Below are positions 55,705 through 64,000 of a stretch of 64,000 nucleotides of DNA, piece after piece. A program made the translations under genes and the position numbers. Each line of letters starts with the position of its first letter. The first letter of the stretch is position 1. The notes beneath the pieces are model-generated. The model was not told the DNA's origin, did not search any database, and saw nothing but the letters and a program-made list of their open reading frames with translations. Origin of the DNA: Acanthosepion esculentum (lineage: Eukaryota > Mollusca > Cephalopoda > Sepiida > Sepiidae); contig OZ038511.1 in the NCBI GenBank assembly GCA_964036315.1, positions 1,665,126-1,729,125 of the forward strand, given 5' to 3'.

Positions 55705-57395
55705 TCTTTTTTGCCTTAGATTCTCCTTAGATTTGGGGTAAGAGATTTCTGACATTGTCTCTAGTCAATGTGTGGCTTGACACTAGGAATGCAGCAATTG
55801 TACTGAGATACATTTGTGTATAGTGACTTGATACACTAACTACAGTCCCAGTCCACTCCTTGTGTCACTTTTCCAAATTGCTGAATCAGTTTTGCTTGAC
55901 ATTTATCTCAAGGTTTTGGTAATCTCTCTTGCTTGTGCAACTTTTCCTAACTCATTTTTCACTTTCTGTCAACTTTCTATAGATATACTTTGGTACAGCA
56001 CACCTCTTTCAGCAGTGATCTTCTGTGGTTTCATCTCCACAAGGATGATGTCAGTGTATGTCTTCTGGACAACTGTCAAACCAACAGTTTTCTCCATCAT
56101 TGTGCTTGTATACTGAACCAAACAATTTTTATATTTAATTTAACTTCTTTAATAGTTATATATATATTCTTATATTTTAAGACGTTTTTCTATTTTTTGA
56201 GCTGTAGACTGTAATTATCAAAATTGAAATGAAAAAAATGCTTGAAACATTTTAGTTTACACATAATGAATATGTACACTATGTACAATTTTATCTTAAT
56301 GAAATAAAAAGCCAAAAATATTGAACTCTTTGACCATATTCTAATTTTTTGTTATGCACCTGTATTTGTTTTCATTTTCATTATTAGCAATTTTTAATTT
56401 CTCACTAAATTCCTACTTCACGTTTTTGTTATTTTTAGTTTAGAATCTGAGTATGAGAAGGGGACACAAGTATGCAAGATTGATTATGAATGTGAAATTA
56501 CTATAAATAAGCAGAACTTACAAAGATAATGAATAAAATTATTTCAATGCTAATGAAAATCAAATGTTGTCTCAATTTTCCTTTGATTTTTAATTGTTCC
56601 AAACTCTCTAAAATTATCATAGTCATAACATTATTTTTATCAATTTATGCAGTTGATTACATGATATTTACTAATGTTATGTTGATAGTTTTCCCTTTCC
56701 TTATTTATACCAACTAAAGATTTTCTCTGAGCCAGAAAGAATGATCTATAGACCATTACCTATCCTATTCTCAAGGATAGTTTCTGTGCAAATCTGCATC
56801 GTTTACAATATTTTTTGTGAACAACTTATCATGGTGGAAAGGTCAAGGTTGAAAAATGCCGTTCTCTACTGCCTTTAGTGAGCAGTCGAAAGTGGCTGCG
56901 ATAACCTAAATGAAAACATCTTCATAAATATATTTGGGCACAATTGTAAAAAACAAAATGCAAACATTTTTTTTCAATGAGTTGAATTTATTAAACTGGA
57001 AATTATTGACAACAGGTGAACAAATTTTCTGCGATCACAGAATAGTGGAATCATTAAATGGAATTTGGGTTTTTAATGTAATTTTCAATAATAAATAACA
57101 AATTAATTATTTGAGTTTTTAAAATTCTTTCAAAACTTAATAACTGTCTCTCCAATTTTGTTGAACATTTTAATAAATATAACAATAACATAATGTAGTA
57201 ATTTTCTTAAAATTTGTTCTTACAAATATTTGTAGTTATTTTTCCTTTGAAGACTCCCCAAAAATTAAGGACAAAAATGTTAACATAAAAAAAGGAAACT
57301 GGTTTGCAGATTTTCTGAGAATATGTTGGCTAGTCTATTTTTAAATATTTTAAAACTTTTCTAAGAAAGTGTATGTAGCAAATGAGATGAAAGTC
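55705..57395. other. non-coding
   Basis: No gene or repeat recognised. Short open frames at 55862-56214 and 56529-56717 have no conserved look. Confidence 0.5.
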
Positions 57396-57399
57396 AGGT

Positions 57400-57950
57400 T
57401 GTAGGGGTGTACCGGTGTAGTATGTTGGCTAGGGTCACCATGATATAATCAATATCAAAGAAGGCTGTGTTCTTGTAAAACAACACCCTACATTAATTTA
57501 TGAACAACAATACACGAGAGAAAAATAATCAAGCTCAGTGAACATTAATAATATTGTATTAACAATGGTATACAAATTTCAACAATAAGTATAAAGAAAG
57601 TTGCTTCCCTTTTTCCATTAATAAAAAGGGTAATTTTAGCTAATAAATGTTGAATACAAAATTGAATGTAATTTAACTACAAAGTTCAATTGAAGTCTTA
57701 GCTAAATAAAGAATAGTTCCACAGTGTTTTATCAGTGTAGAAAGATGTAATGTTCATGAGTGATATCAGCAAGATTTAGTATGATTACTTGAATTAGTAA
57801 TAATTAAGAATTAAAATGTCAATATAGCGCCGTGCCTTATTTTCCAAGAATTGAACTGCTACTGCCGCTGGCAAACAGCGAGAGTCTTTATATAACAAGT
57901 TTTAGGCTCCGGATGGCTTGGCGCCAATAGTATAGAAAAGATAATAAAAT
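57400..57950 (-). repeat. 3' LTR of element E
   Basis: Starts TGTAGGGGTGTA on the plus strand, then carries an 8-base insertion (CCGGTGTA, partly duplicating its surroundings) relative to the other LTR. Matches through GCCAATAGTATAGAAAAGAT. The outer end is fixed by loss of similarity; the inner end lies at about 57950. No clear polypurine tract is visible next to it. Confidence 0.88.
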
Positions 57951-58009
57951 ACGCGATTTATCTGTCTAGAGAAGGGCTTATAGGTTGATTGGTTGATCCA
58001 TCGCGTTCA

Positions 58010-58990
58010 ATACATGCAGGTTTTAAGCGATCGATGGAGAAAGTCGATCGGCCGTGGTTAGTCTGTAGAGTTATTTATCGGTCCGAGCAAGGACACGAAA
58101 TGGACCCGCATAATGTGGTGTCAGTGGCTTTCTAACAGAATCCTGTCGCACAAAAACGTACTGGCATTCCAGTAAGGAAGGAGGCACATAAACGTCACGT
58201 GAAGTGTAACGGGTTGGAGTTAAAGGCAAGAGAAGACATTTTTTTCCGAAAATAGGTGATGAAACTGGATGAAGGTTCTTGTGTAGATGTTACGGAAAAA
58301 TATTGACCTGGTAGTACTAGCTGTTGTCCGAAAACTAGATCAGCAGGTGAGCATTTTAAATCTTCTTTAACCTGTGTGCGAAGCGAAAGTAAGACAAAAG
58401 GTAGGTTGTCTATCCAAGAGGATTGGTTAGTAGCGCCGATGCTGGTCAAAGCAGCTTTAAGTTGGCGGTGGAACCGCTCAACTAGGCCATTGGAACACGG
58501 GTGGTAAGCAGTTGTTGATATATGGCGAGCTCCAAGTAAATTAGTAAATTCAGTGAACAACTGAGATTGGAACTGCGGTCCTCGATCAGTGATAATGATC
58601 GAAGGGCATCCGTAAATAGAAATCCAGTGTTGAAATATGGCGCGAGCCACGGATTCAGCGGTAGTGCTGTTGAGTGGGACGGCAACCGGCCATCTCGTAA
58701 ATCTATCTATTATTGTCAAAATGTATTGACATCCCCGAATCTCCGATAAGGGACCCACTAGGTCCGCGTGTAAATGTCGGAAACGACCATCAGGGGCAGC
58801 AAAACGACGGGCTGGTGACTTAGTATGTCTGTGGATTTTATTTTGTTGACAAACACAAGATTGAGTATAGCGAGTAAATGTCTAAACGCATCTTAGGCCA
58901 GACGAAACGGTCTGCAATTAACCTAAGTGTAGCTTTACGACCAGGGTGGGACAACGAATGAAAATGGTCGAATATTAGTCGCCGCATGTT
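58010..58990 (-). pseudogene. integrase of element E
   Basis: Zinc-binding part ends near 58900 (FVWPKMRLDIYSLY). After a frameshift at ~58880-58840 the core (58195-58758) reads MGPLSEIRGCQYILTIIDRF (first Asp in IIDRF), SIIITDRGPQFQSQLFTEFT (second Asp in TDRG), and YHPCSNGLVERFHRQLKAAL (catalytic Glu in VERFH): an intact D,D,E triad. The C-terminal domain continues in another frame (VPPSLLECQYVFVRQDSVRK, then LTPHYAGPFRVLARTDK, then a stop). So two frameshifts split it. Confidence 0.88.
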
Positions 58991-60047
58991 GGTCGGGACT
59001 ATGGGACAAAGATTACGTAGATTGGTATCGCATGCGATAAGCTTATTAGAAAAGGGTAAGGAATGATGCTCAATGTGTAGTGACGAATCTCGAAGTGAGT
59101 CGAGCAAAGTTATCTCCCGTACTTGTTCATCCGCGATATTTTCCATGTCCAAAGTATTTTGCAGGCTTCCACACACGGATGCTCTGGAAAGTGTATCGGC
59201 AGCAATGTTATCCTTTCCTTTAATGTGACGTATATCAGATGTAAACTGAGATATGTAATCAAGATATCTGTAGTCTCGAGGATTGTACTTGTCTGATTTA
59301 GTTGAAAGGGCAAAAGTGAGGGGCTTGTGATCGGTGTATATCACAAAGTGTCTACCCTCTAAAAGGTGTTTAAAATACTTAATTGATAAGTATATGGCTA
59401 AAAGTTCCCTGGAAAAGGTACTATACTTCTTCTGTGTGGACGTCAACTTAACGGAGAAGAAGGAAATTGGCAAAGATTCAGCGTTAATCTGTTGGTGTAA
59501 AACTGCGCCTATGGCGTCGGAAGATACGTCAGTTGTTAATGATAACTGAGTAGTAACACTGTCGTTGAGGCATGAAAGTTTCGTAAAGTTGACTAATGCT
59601 TTACGAGAGTCGTCAAAAGCTTGCGTTGTCTCGTTGTTCCAACAAATAGGGGAATTCTTACGGTCTTGTCCGCGAAGGATGTTCGTTAGGGGTGCAAGAA
59701 TTTGTGAACAACGTGGGATAAATTGACGATAATAATTGATTAAGCCAATGTATCTGCGAAGCTGTCGAAGCGTGGAGGGCTTCGGAAATTCCTGAACAGC
59801 ACGTATCCTTTCAGGCAGGGGAGTAACACCTGTATCATCAATAACGAAACCGAGAAAGTGGAGTTGCGAAACGGCAAACTCGCACTTCTCTGGGTTGATT
59901 TTTAAACCAAAGTTCTGAAGACGATTAAAAACTTACTGAATAGTGAATATGTTCGCGATGCTCTTGTAAATTAGGGCTAGCTATTAGAAGATCGTCGATG
60001 TATGCGAAAGTGAAAGATAGTCCACGGAGTACCTCATCAATAAGGCG
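58838..60047 (-). pseudogene. RT C-terminus and RNase H of element E
   Basis: Directly after a TAA that interrupts the RT at 60045-60047 the frame continues RLIDEVLRGLSFTFAYIDDL, including an intact YIDD polymerase box. A frameshift follows (~59935). Then RRYIGLINYYRQFIPRCSQI (RT connection), TDVSSDAIGAVL (RNase H first Asp), and in the open piece 58838-59473 KKYSTFSRELLAIYLSIKYF (Glu), YTDHKPLTFAL, IRHIKGKDNIAADTLSR (last Asp), ending with the start of the integrase. All catalytic residues are readable. Confidence 0.88.
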
Positions 60048-61190
60048 TTAGAATGATTGAGCTGCGTTGCGCGGTCCAAAAGGCATACGCAGAAATTCAA
60101 ATAAACCAAATGGAGTGGTTATCGCAGTTTTGGGAATATCTTCGTCAGCTACTGGGATCTGATAAAAAGCTTTGCGCAAATCCAGTTTAGTGAAGACGGT
60201 TGCTCCCTGTAAGGTAACAGCAAAGTCAGTCAAATTGGGAACTGGGTATTTGTCGGGTACTGTTTGTGCATTAAGTCGTCTGTAGTCTCCACATGGCCTC
60301 CAGGCGCCCTGCTTAGCCTTAGTGACCATGTGAAGCGGTGAGGAATATGGACTTGAGGAGGGGCAAATAATTCCGAGGTCGAGCATGTGTTGAAACTCGG
60401 CCCAGGCAACCTTGTATTTATCCGGCGCAAGGCGGCGAGGTTTAGAGTAGACAGGCTGTTCGGTAGTTCGAATCCTGTGTACAGTGCTGTGCTTGACAGG
60501 TTCTGTATAAGTAAAAGGTTGTATCAACAAGGGAAATTTATCCAAAATATCTTGAATTGGATTATTACGCGGCACAGCGATGCGTAATTCTGTAGACGTT
60601 AGCTGTGATACAATCCCGCGGTTAGATAGCTTCGTGGTGGAGTCAGATAACTGACGCTGTGAGAGGTCCACGATGAGTTGATAATGTGCCAGAAAGTCGG
60701 CGCCTAATATGGGGAATTTCACGTCTGCAACGGTGAATATCCACTGGTATGTCCTTCTAAGTCCAATATCCAACGTTAATGATTGTTCACCATAAGTCTT
60801 AATGTTCGTGCCATTAGCGGCGCGTAAGGTGACCGCAGAGTTAGTTTTAGTAAAGTTGGGTGATGGTGGAACAACACTAAGCTGTGCTCCCGTATCTATC
60901 AGGAATGACATGTTAGAATTCCTGTCCTTTATATAGAAGAGACGGTTAGTAATATGCATCCCAACAGCAGATGCCGCCTTCAAGTGCTGGGGATTGGCGT
61001 TTCCCGCCTTCCGTAATGCCTTGGGTGAAGGTTGGCACTTGAAGGTACAAGGTTTAATGCACCTGTGAGCTTTATCACCATAGTTACGATGGTACCAGCA
61101 TAGCATGGGCCGGCGAGCGCGAGTAGCAGAATAAGAGCGTCGCCGTGCCTTGTATGAGTTTGTATCCTCTGTTCTGGTAAGATGCTGCAC
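60048..61190 (-). pseudogene. Gag C-terminus, protease and RT N-terminus of element E
   Basis: A 380-residue open stretch. First a zinc-binding CWYHRNYGDKAHRCIKPC (C-x2-H...H-x-C-x3-C type knuckle). Then the protease: MSFLIDTGAQLSVVP, with an intact DTG. Then RT: PRRLAPDKYKVAWAEFQHML, ICPSSSPYSSPLHMVTKAKQ, WRPCGDYRRLNAQTVPDKYP, VFTKLDLRKAFYQIPVADED (catalytic Asp), FGLFEFLRMPFGPRNAAQSF, then TAA in place of a Gln codon. The single base change C to T would explain the stop. Gag and Pol share one frame here. Confidence 0.9.
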
Positions 61191-61761
61191 CTGGGTGGAA
61201 AGAATCTCGAGTTGCTGTTTTAGCTGTTCTATCCATCATAGCAGCGTCAGTGGGTACAGGGGAGTCCACGCTGCCGATGTTGGGTACGTCATTAATTTTA
61301 TTAGCAATTCTCGAAAGATCTAAGTCATCGGGAAGCGTAGCCAGAATCTGTGACGTATATGGCGGTAGCTTGTCCAGCCAAAGTTTGCGGAATAGTGATT
61401 CCGACATCGAGTTCTTCCCTAGTAAACTTTTCATCCGTCGAAGTAATTGTGACGGGCGGCTGTCTCCGAGCTGTATAGATCGTGCAACCTACGCTCATGT
61501 GATTTCCCAGTACGGTAGATGATGGCTTCCTTTAGTATATCAAAGGGGTTATGAGCAGGAACGGCTTCTAAAAGATCTAGCACGTCAGCAGCGATCTCTG
61601 GTGGCAGCTTCTCGACTATATACGCGTAACGCGTAGTCTGAGAGTGAATATGCTTTGCATGGAATATGGCTTCAGTCTGTGCGAACCATACGTTTACGTT
61701 AGTTATGTCGAAAGTTGGGAGGGTCAGCACAACGGCTGTCTCTTGTGCAGACTTCGGCCAT
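61191..61761 (-). pseudogene. Gag N-terminal and middle part of element E
   Basis: The likely ATG is at 61761, followed almost at once by a frame change. Then LTLPTFDITNVNVWFAQTEA, LPPEIAADVLDLLEAV and HERRLHDLYSSE (61431-61730) give the capsid N-terminus typical of gypsy Gag. A frameshift near 61465 leads to RMKSLLGKNSMSESLFRKLW, DKLPPYTSQILATL and LDLSRIANKI (61084-61434). Another near 61225 returns to the frame of the protease. So three frame changes in ~550 bp, while the reading is otherwise well preserved. Confidence 0.82.
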
Positions 61762-61925
61762 TATGTATAAGCACGTGGTGTGATTTGGCGCAAAGTAATA
61801 TCTCTCGGTAAACTGGATCGGTGAGTCGTCCAAATGTGGTTGGTACAAGATTCCGAAAAGTCGTAGTTACCAATGCTGATAAAATACCAAATGTAGTTCC
61901 TACGTCAGGTTATGAAATGTAGTAG

Positions 61926-62030
61926 GTACGTCGGTATCAATTGTTGTAGATATGTGGTTCGAACGTCGGGGTCATCAGTTGTAGGGATGTGTTTGGAACG
62001 TCGGGGTCATCAGTTGTAGGGGTGTAGTAT
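61926..62030 (-). repeat. three 35-bp tandem units overlapping the LTR edge and primer-binding site
   Basis: Units start at 61926, 61961 and 61996 with an exact 35-bp period. Units 2 and 3 share GAACGTCGGGGTCATCAGTT then GTAGGG; unit 1 is more diverged. Unit 3 runs into the LTR border at 62015. On the element's strand the sequence next to the LTR is ACTGATGACCCCGACGTTC, a plausible (imperfect) tRNA primer-binding site, which is therefore repeated. Confidence 0.75.
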
Positions 62031-62553
62031 GTTGGCTAGGGTCACCATGATATAATCAATATCAAAGAAGGCTGTCTTCTTGTAAAACAACACCCTACAT
62101 TAATTTATGAACAACAATACACGAGAGAAAAATAATCAAGCTCAGTGAACATTAATAATATTGTATTAACAATGGTATACATATTTCAACAATAAGTATA
62201 AAGAAAGTTGCTTCCCTTTTTCCATTAATAAAAAGGGTAATTTTAGCTAATGTTGAATACAAAATTGAATGTAATTTAACTACAAAGTTCAATTGAAGTC
62301 TTAGCTAAATAAAGAATAGTTCCACAGTGTTTTATCAGTGTAGAAAGATGTAATGTTCATGAGTGATATCAGCAAGATTTAGTTTGATTACTTGAATTAG
62401 TAATAATTAAGAATTAAAATGTCAATATAGCGCCGTGCCTTATTTTCCAAGAATTGAACTGCTACTGCCGCTGGCAAACAGCGAGAGTCTTTATATAACA
62501 AGTTTTAGGCTCCGGATGGCTTGGTGCCAATAGTATAGAAAAGATAAAAAAAT
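62015..62553 (-). repeat. 5' LTR of element E
   Basis: In the element's orientation this is the upstream LTR, ending ...CCCCTACA next to the presumed primer-binding site. Compared with the other LTR it lacks the 8-base CCGGTGTA insertion and a short AAAT-type insertion. Similarity ends after GAAAAGATA at about 62550, where hAT-like sequence begins. Confidence 0.88.
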
Positions 62554-62561
62554 ATTTAGGC

Positions 62562-63977
62562 CATTCATATTAAAACATTGTAAAGAAGGTGGTGCTATTC
62601 CAAGTGTCAATTGTGTTAAGCAACTTCATCTACCAAAATTGTTTGCTTGTCACTTTGCTGCCCTGAAAGCCAAGCTTGCTAAATCAATCAGTCAGCATCA
62701 TAACAGATGAAACAAATGACTGTCATGACCACAACATTTTGAATGTAATTGCTAGCATTCATGGGGAGTCATTTCTCATTGATGTTGTAACATTGGGAGA
62801 ATGCAATCATCAGTAAGTCAGGCATACATCTGAGATGTAACTCATGTGGATATTGGCATTTGAGGACATTATTGCCTTCATAACAACTGCAGCCTATTGC
62901 AAAAAAGCTCATAAGGAAGTGTTGTCAAATGTCTTTGTTAACATTTGCCATATGTTGTGCTTAGCACATATTTTAAACCTTGTTGGGGAAGTATTTTCAC
63001 ATTGGCCAGGATTTGATAATGTTACCCAGCTAACTACTTTCATCAAGCCAGCCTTTTTTAAAAATCCTAGTCAGAAAAAGCAATACTTAAAATGGCTTGA
63101 AGGTTACTTGCCTAAGGAACAAATGAAACTACCCCCTGTACCAGTGGCAACCAGATGGAATTCCTGTTTTAATGTGGCCAAATATCATTCATCCTTTGTA
63201 CAGTTTTATGAAGGATTCTTTAAGCAAGAAAAGAGCCATGGCCTGGCAGTAGATAGGATTTTGAAATTAGTAGATGATGGTCAACTACATCATGCCTTTT
63301 ACCATAATTTGCACTTAAATTTGCATTTTATAAATGATAAATTGTTTAATAACAGCTTTGACAAGCTTAGAAGAAACCAAGTCTCCACTTCCATGTGTTG
63401 TATATAACATGATGGAGGATGTAAAACAGTATTTGCATATTGGTACATCAAAATCAACATTTGGCCTACAAACTGATCCTCATCTGTCTGAACTAGAAAA
63501 CACAGAGAGGGAAAGAGAGTTATCTCAAATTTCCAAGATTTTTTCTGCATATCTGTTTTGAAATTGATTAAATACCCACCTTCTATATAACTTTTACAAG
63601 GCAGCTTGCTTGTTTCATCCTAGAAAGCTACCCTGTATTGGCCATGATTTTAGACAGTTTTGTAGCCATCAAGGACTTGCAATGTCCTTCAACTGATCTT
63701 GAAAAATTCCAAATCTATGTGAATTACCAAAATGATTTACCAAATCCTTTTAATATTCCATCATTTTGGAATTCAAATAAGAGCAGATTTTTCTCTTCTG
63801 GAAAAGATTGTTAATAAGGTCATATGGATACCTGTTACCAGCATAGATGCTGAATGTTTATTTTCTCAGTATAAACATTTACTCAATAAACAATGTGAAA
63901 GTCTTACCCCTGAAATCACCAAGCAACTCAGAATGTTATATTACAATGGAGATTTAGAAAAGAATTTTGAAGAATAG
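62562..63977 (+). pseudogene. hAT-type transposase relic
   Basis: In pieces: FILKHCKEGGAIPSVNCVKQ and ITDETNDCHDHNILNVIASI (D-E-T-x-D, catalytic region), then the open piece 62844-63407 with ICHMLCLAHILNLVGEVFSH (the conserved C-x-AH-x-LNL), KQYLKWLEGYLPK, PVPVATRWNSCFNVAKYHSS (T-RW-S, third catalytic region nearby). After frame changes comes the dimerisation domain at 63732-63977: IPVTSIDAECLFSQYKHLLN (P-x-x-S-x-x-x-E-R-x-FS), TPEITKQLRMLYYNGDLE. The N-terminal BED finger is not seen; its place is taken by element E's LTR. It appears to run to the window's edge. Confidence 0.8.
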
Positions 63978-64000
63978 ATATTTCCCAAATTAAGAAATTA

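Larger units (their letters stand above)
57400..62553 (-). mobile_element. LTR-bounded Ty3/gypsy retrotransposon (element E, ~5.15 kb)
   Basis: Two closely matching ~540-bp LTRs in direct orientation (57400-57950 and 62015-62553) flank gag, protease, RT, RNase H and integrase on the minus strand. The LTRs differ by about five substitutions plus three small indels by eye, indicating a young insertion. The coding region nevertheless has at least one stop and several frameshifts. A matching target-site duplication is not obvious. The right LTR abuts a hAT relic directly. Confidence 0.9.

Overview
This is a eukaryotic genomic window: AT-rich, intron-bearing and dominated by decayed transposable elements. 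Nothing in it looks bacterial, and I see no operon, CRISPR array or prophage. The mixture of tRNA-derived SINEs, Penelope-like elements (PLEs), RTE/Jockey/CR1-type LINEs, several Ty3/gypsy lineages and many Tc1/mariner and hAT copies, together with two conserved exons of a metazoan M13 metallopeptidase in a long intron, fits an invertebrate. My guess is a mollusc, most likely a coleoid cephalopod. The organism is inferred from repeat style and is not proven.

Layout. 1-10 kb: remnants of at least three gypsy-type elements (a gag-protease scrap at 1.85-2.4 kb; a minus-strand element at 4.1-6.8 kb; a plus-strand element at 6.8-10.0 kb, head-to-head with the previous one and ending in a polypurine tract and LTR). 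12-15 kb: a minus-strand LINE C-terminus, then the 5' end of a non-LTR element with an intact ORF1 and only the first 50 codons of ORF2. 15.3-16.3 kb: a PLE remnant. 16.76-18.04 kb: a complete mariner with TA duplications and terminal inverted repeats, whose transposase carries one visible in-frame stop. 18-28.3 kb: PLE ends carrying hammerhead-ribozyme cores, a minus-strand gypsy element (19.4-22.6 kb) abutting a Tc1 fragment, and the main structure of the window: a 5'-truncated PLE endonuclease ORF between two nearly identical ~740-bp inverted arms, each ending in a hammerhead motif and embedded in long AT satellites.

28-43 kb is mostly quiet sequence with two Tc1-like pseudogenes, and it contains the only host coding sequence I can support. 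Two exons (35424-35507 and 39744-39946) join in phase and match the neprilysin/ECE (M13) family. The intron between them holds two long inverted repeats, one of them a head-to-head SINE pair, which could fold into long dsRNA in the pre-mRNA. 43.2-46.8 kb: a Tc1-type element with a GTF2IRD2/ZBED-like (hAT-type) transposase relic inside it. 47-56 kb: three fragments of one RTE-like LINE, a deleted mariner, a SINE and a CR1/Jockey-type LINE relic. 57.4-62.55 kb: a minus-strand gypsy element with two well-matched LTRs but several frameshifts and a stop. 62.6 kb to the end: a hAT transposase relic.

The genes do not form a pathway. Apart from the M13 peptidase exons, the coding potential belongs to selfish elements that are mostly dead. 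The most intact are the LINE ORF1, the mariner, the PLE endonuclease ORF and the LTR-bounded gypsy element.
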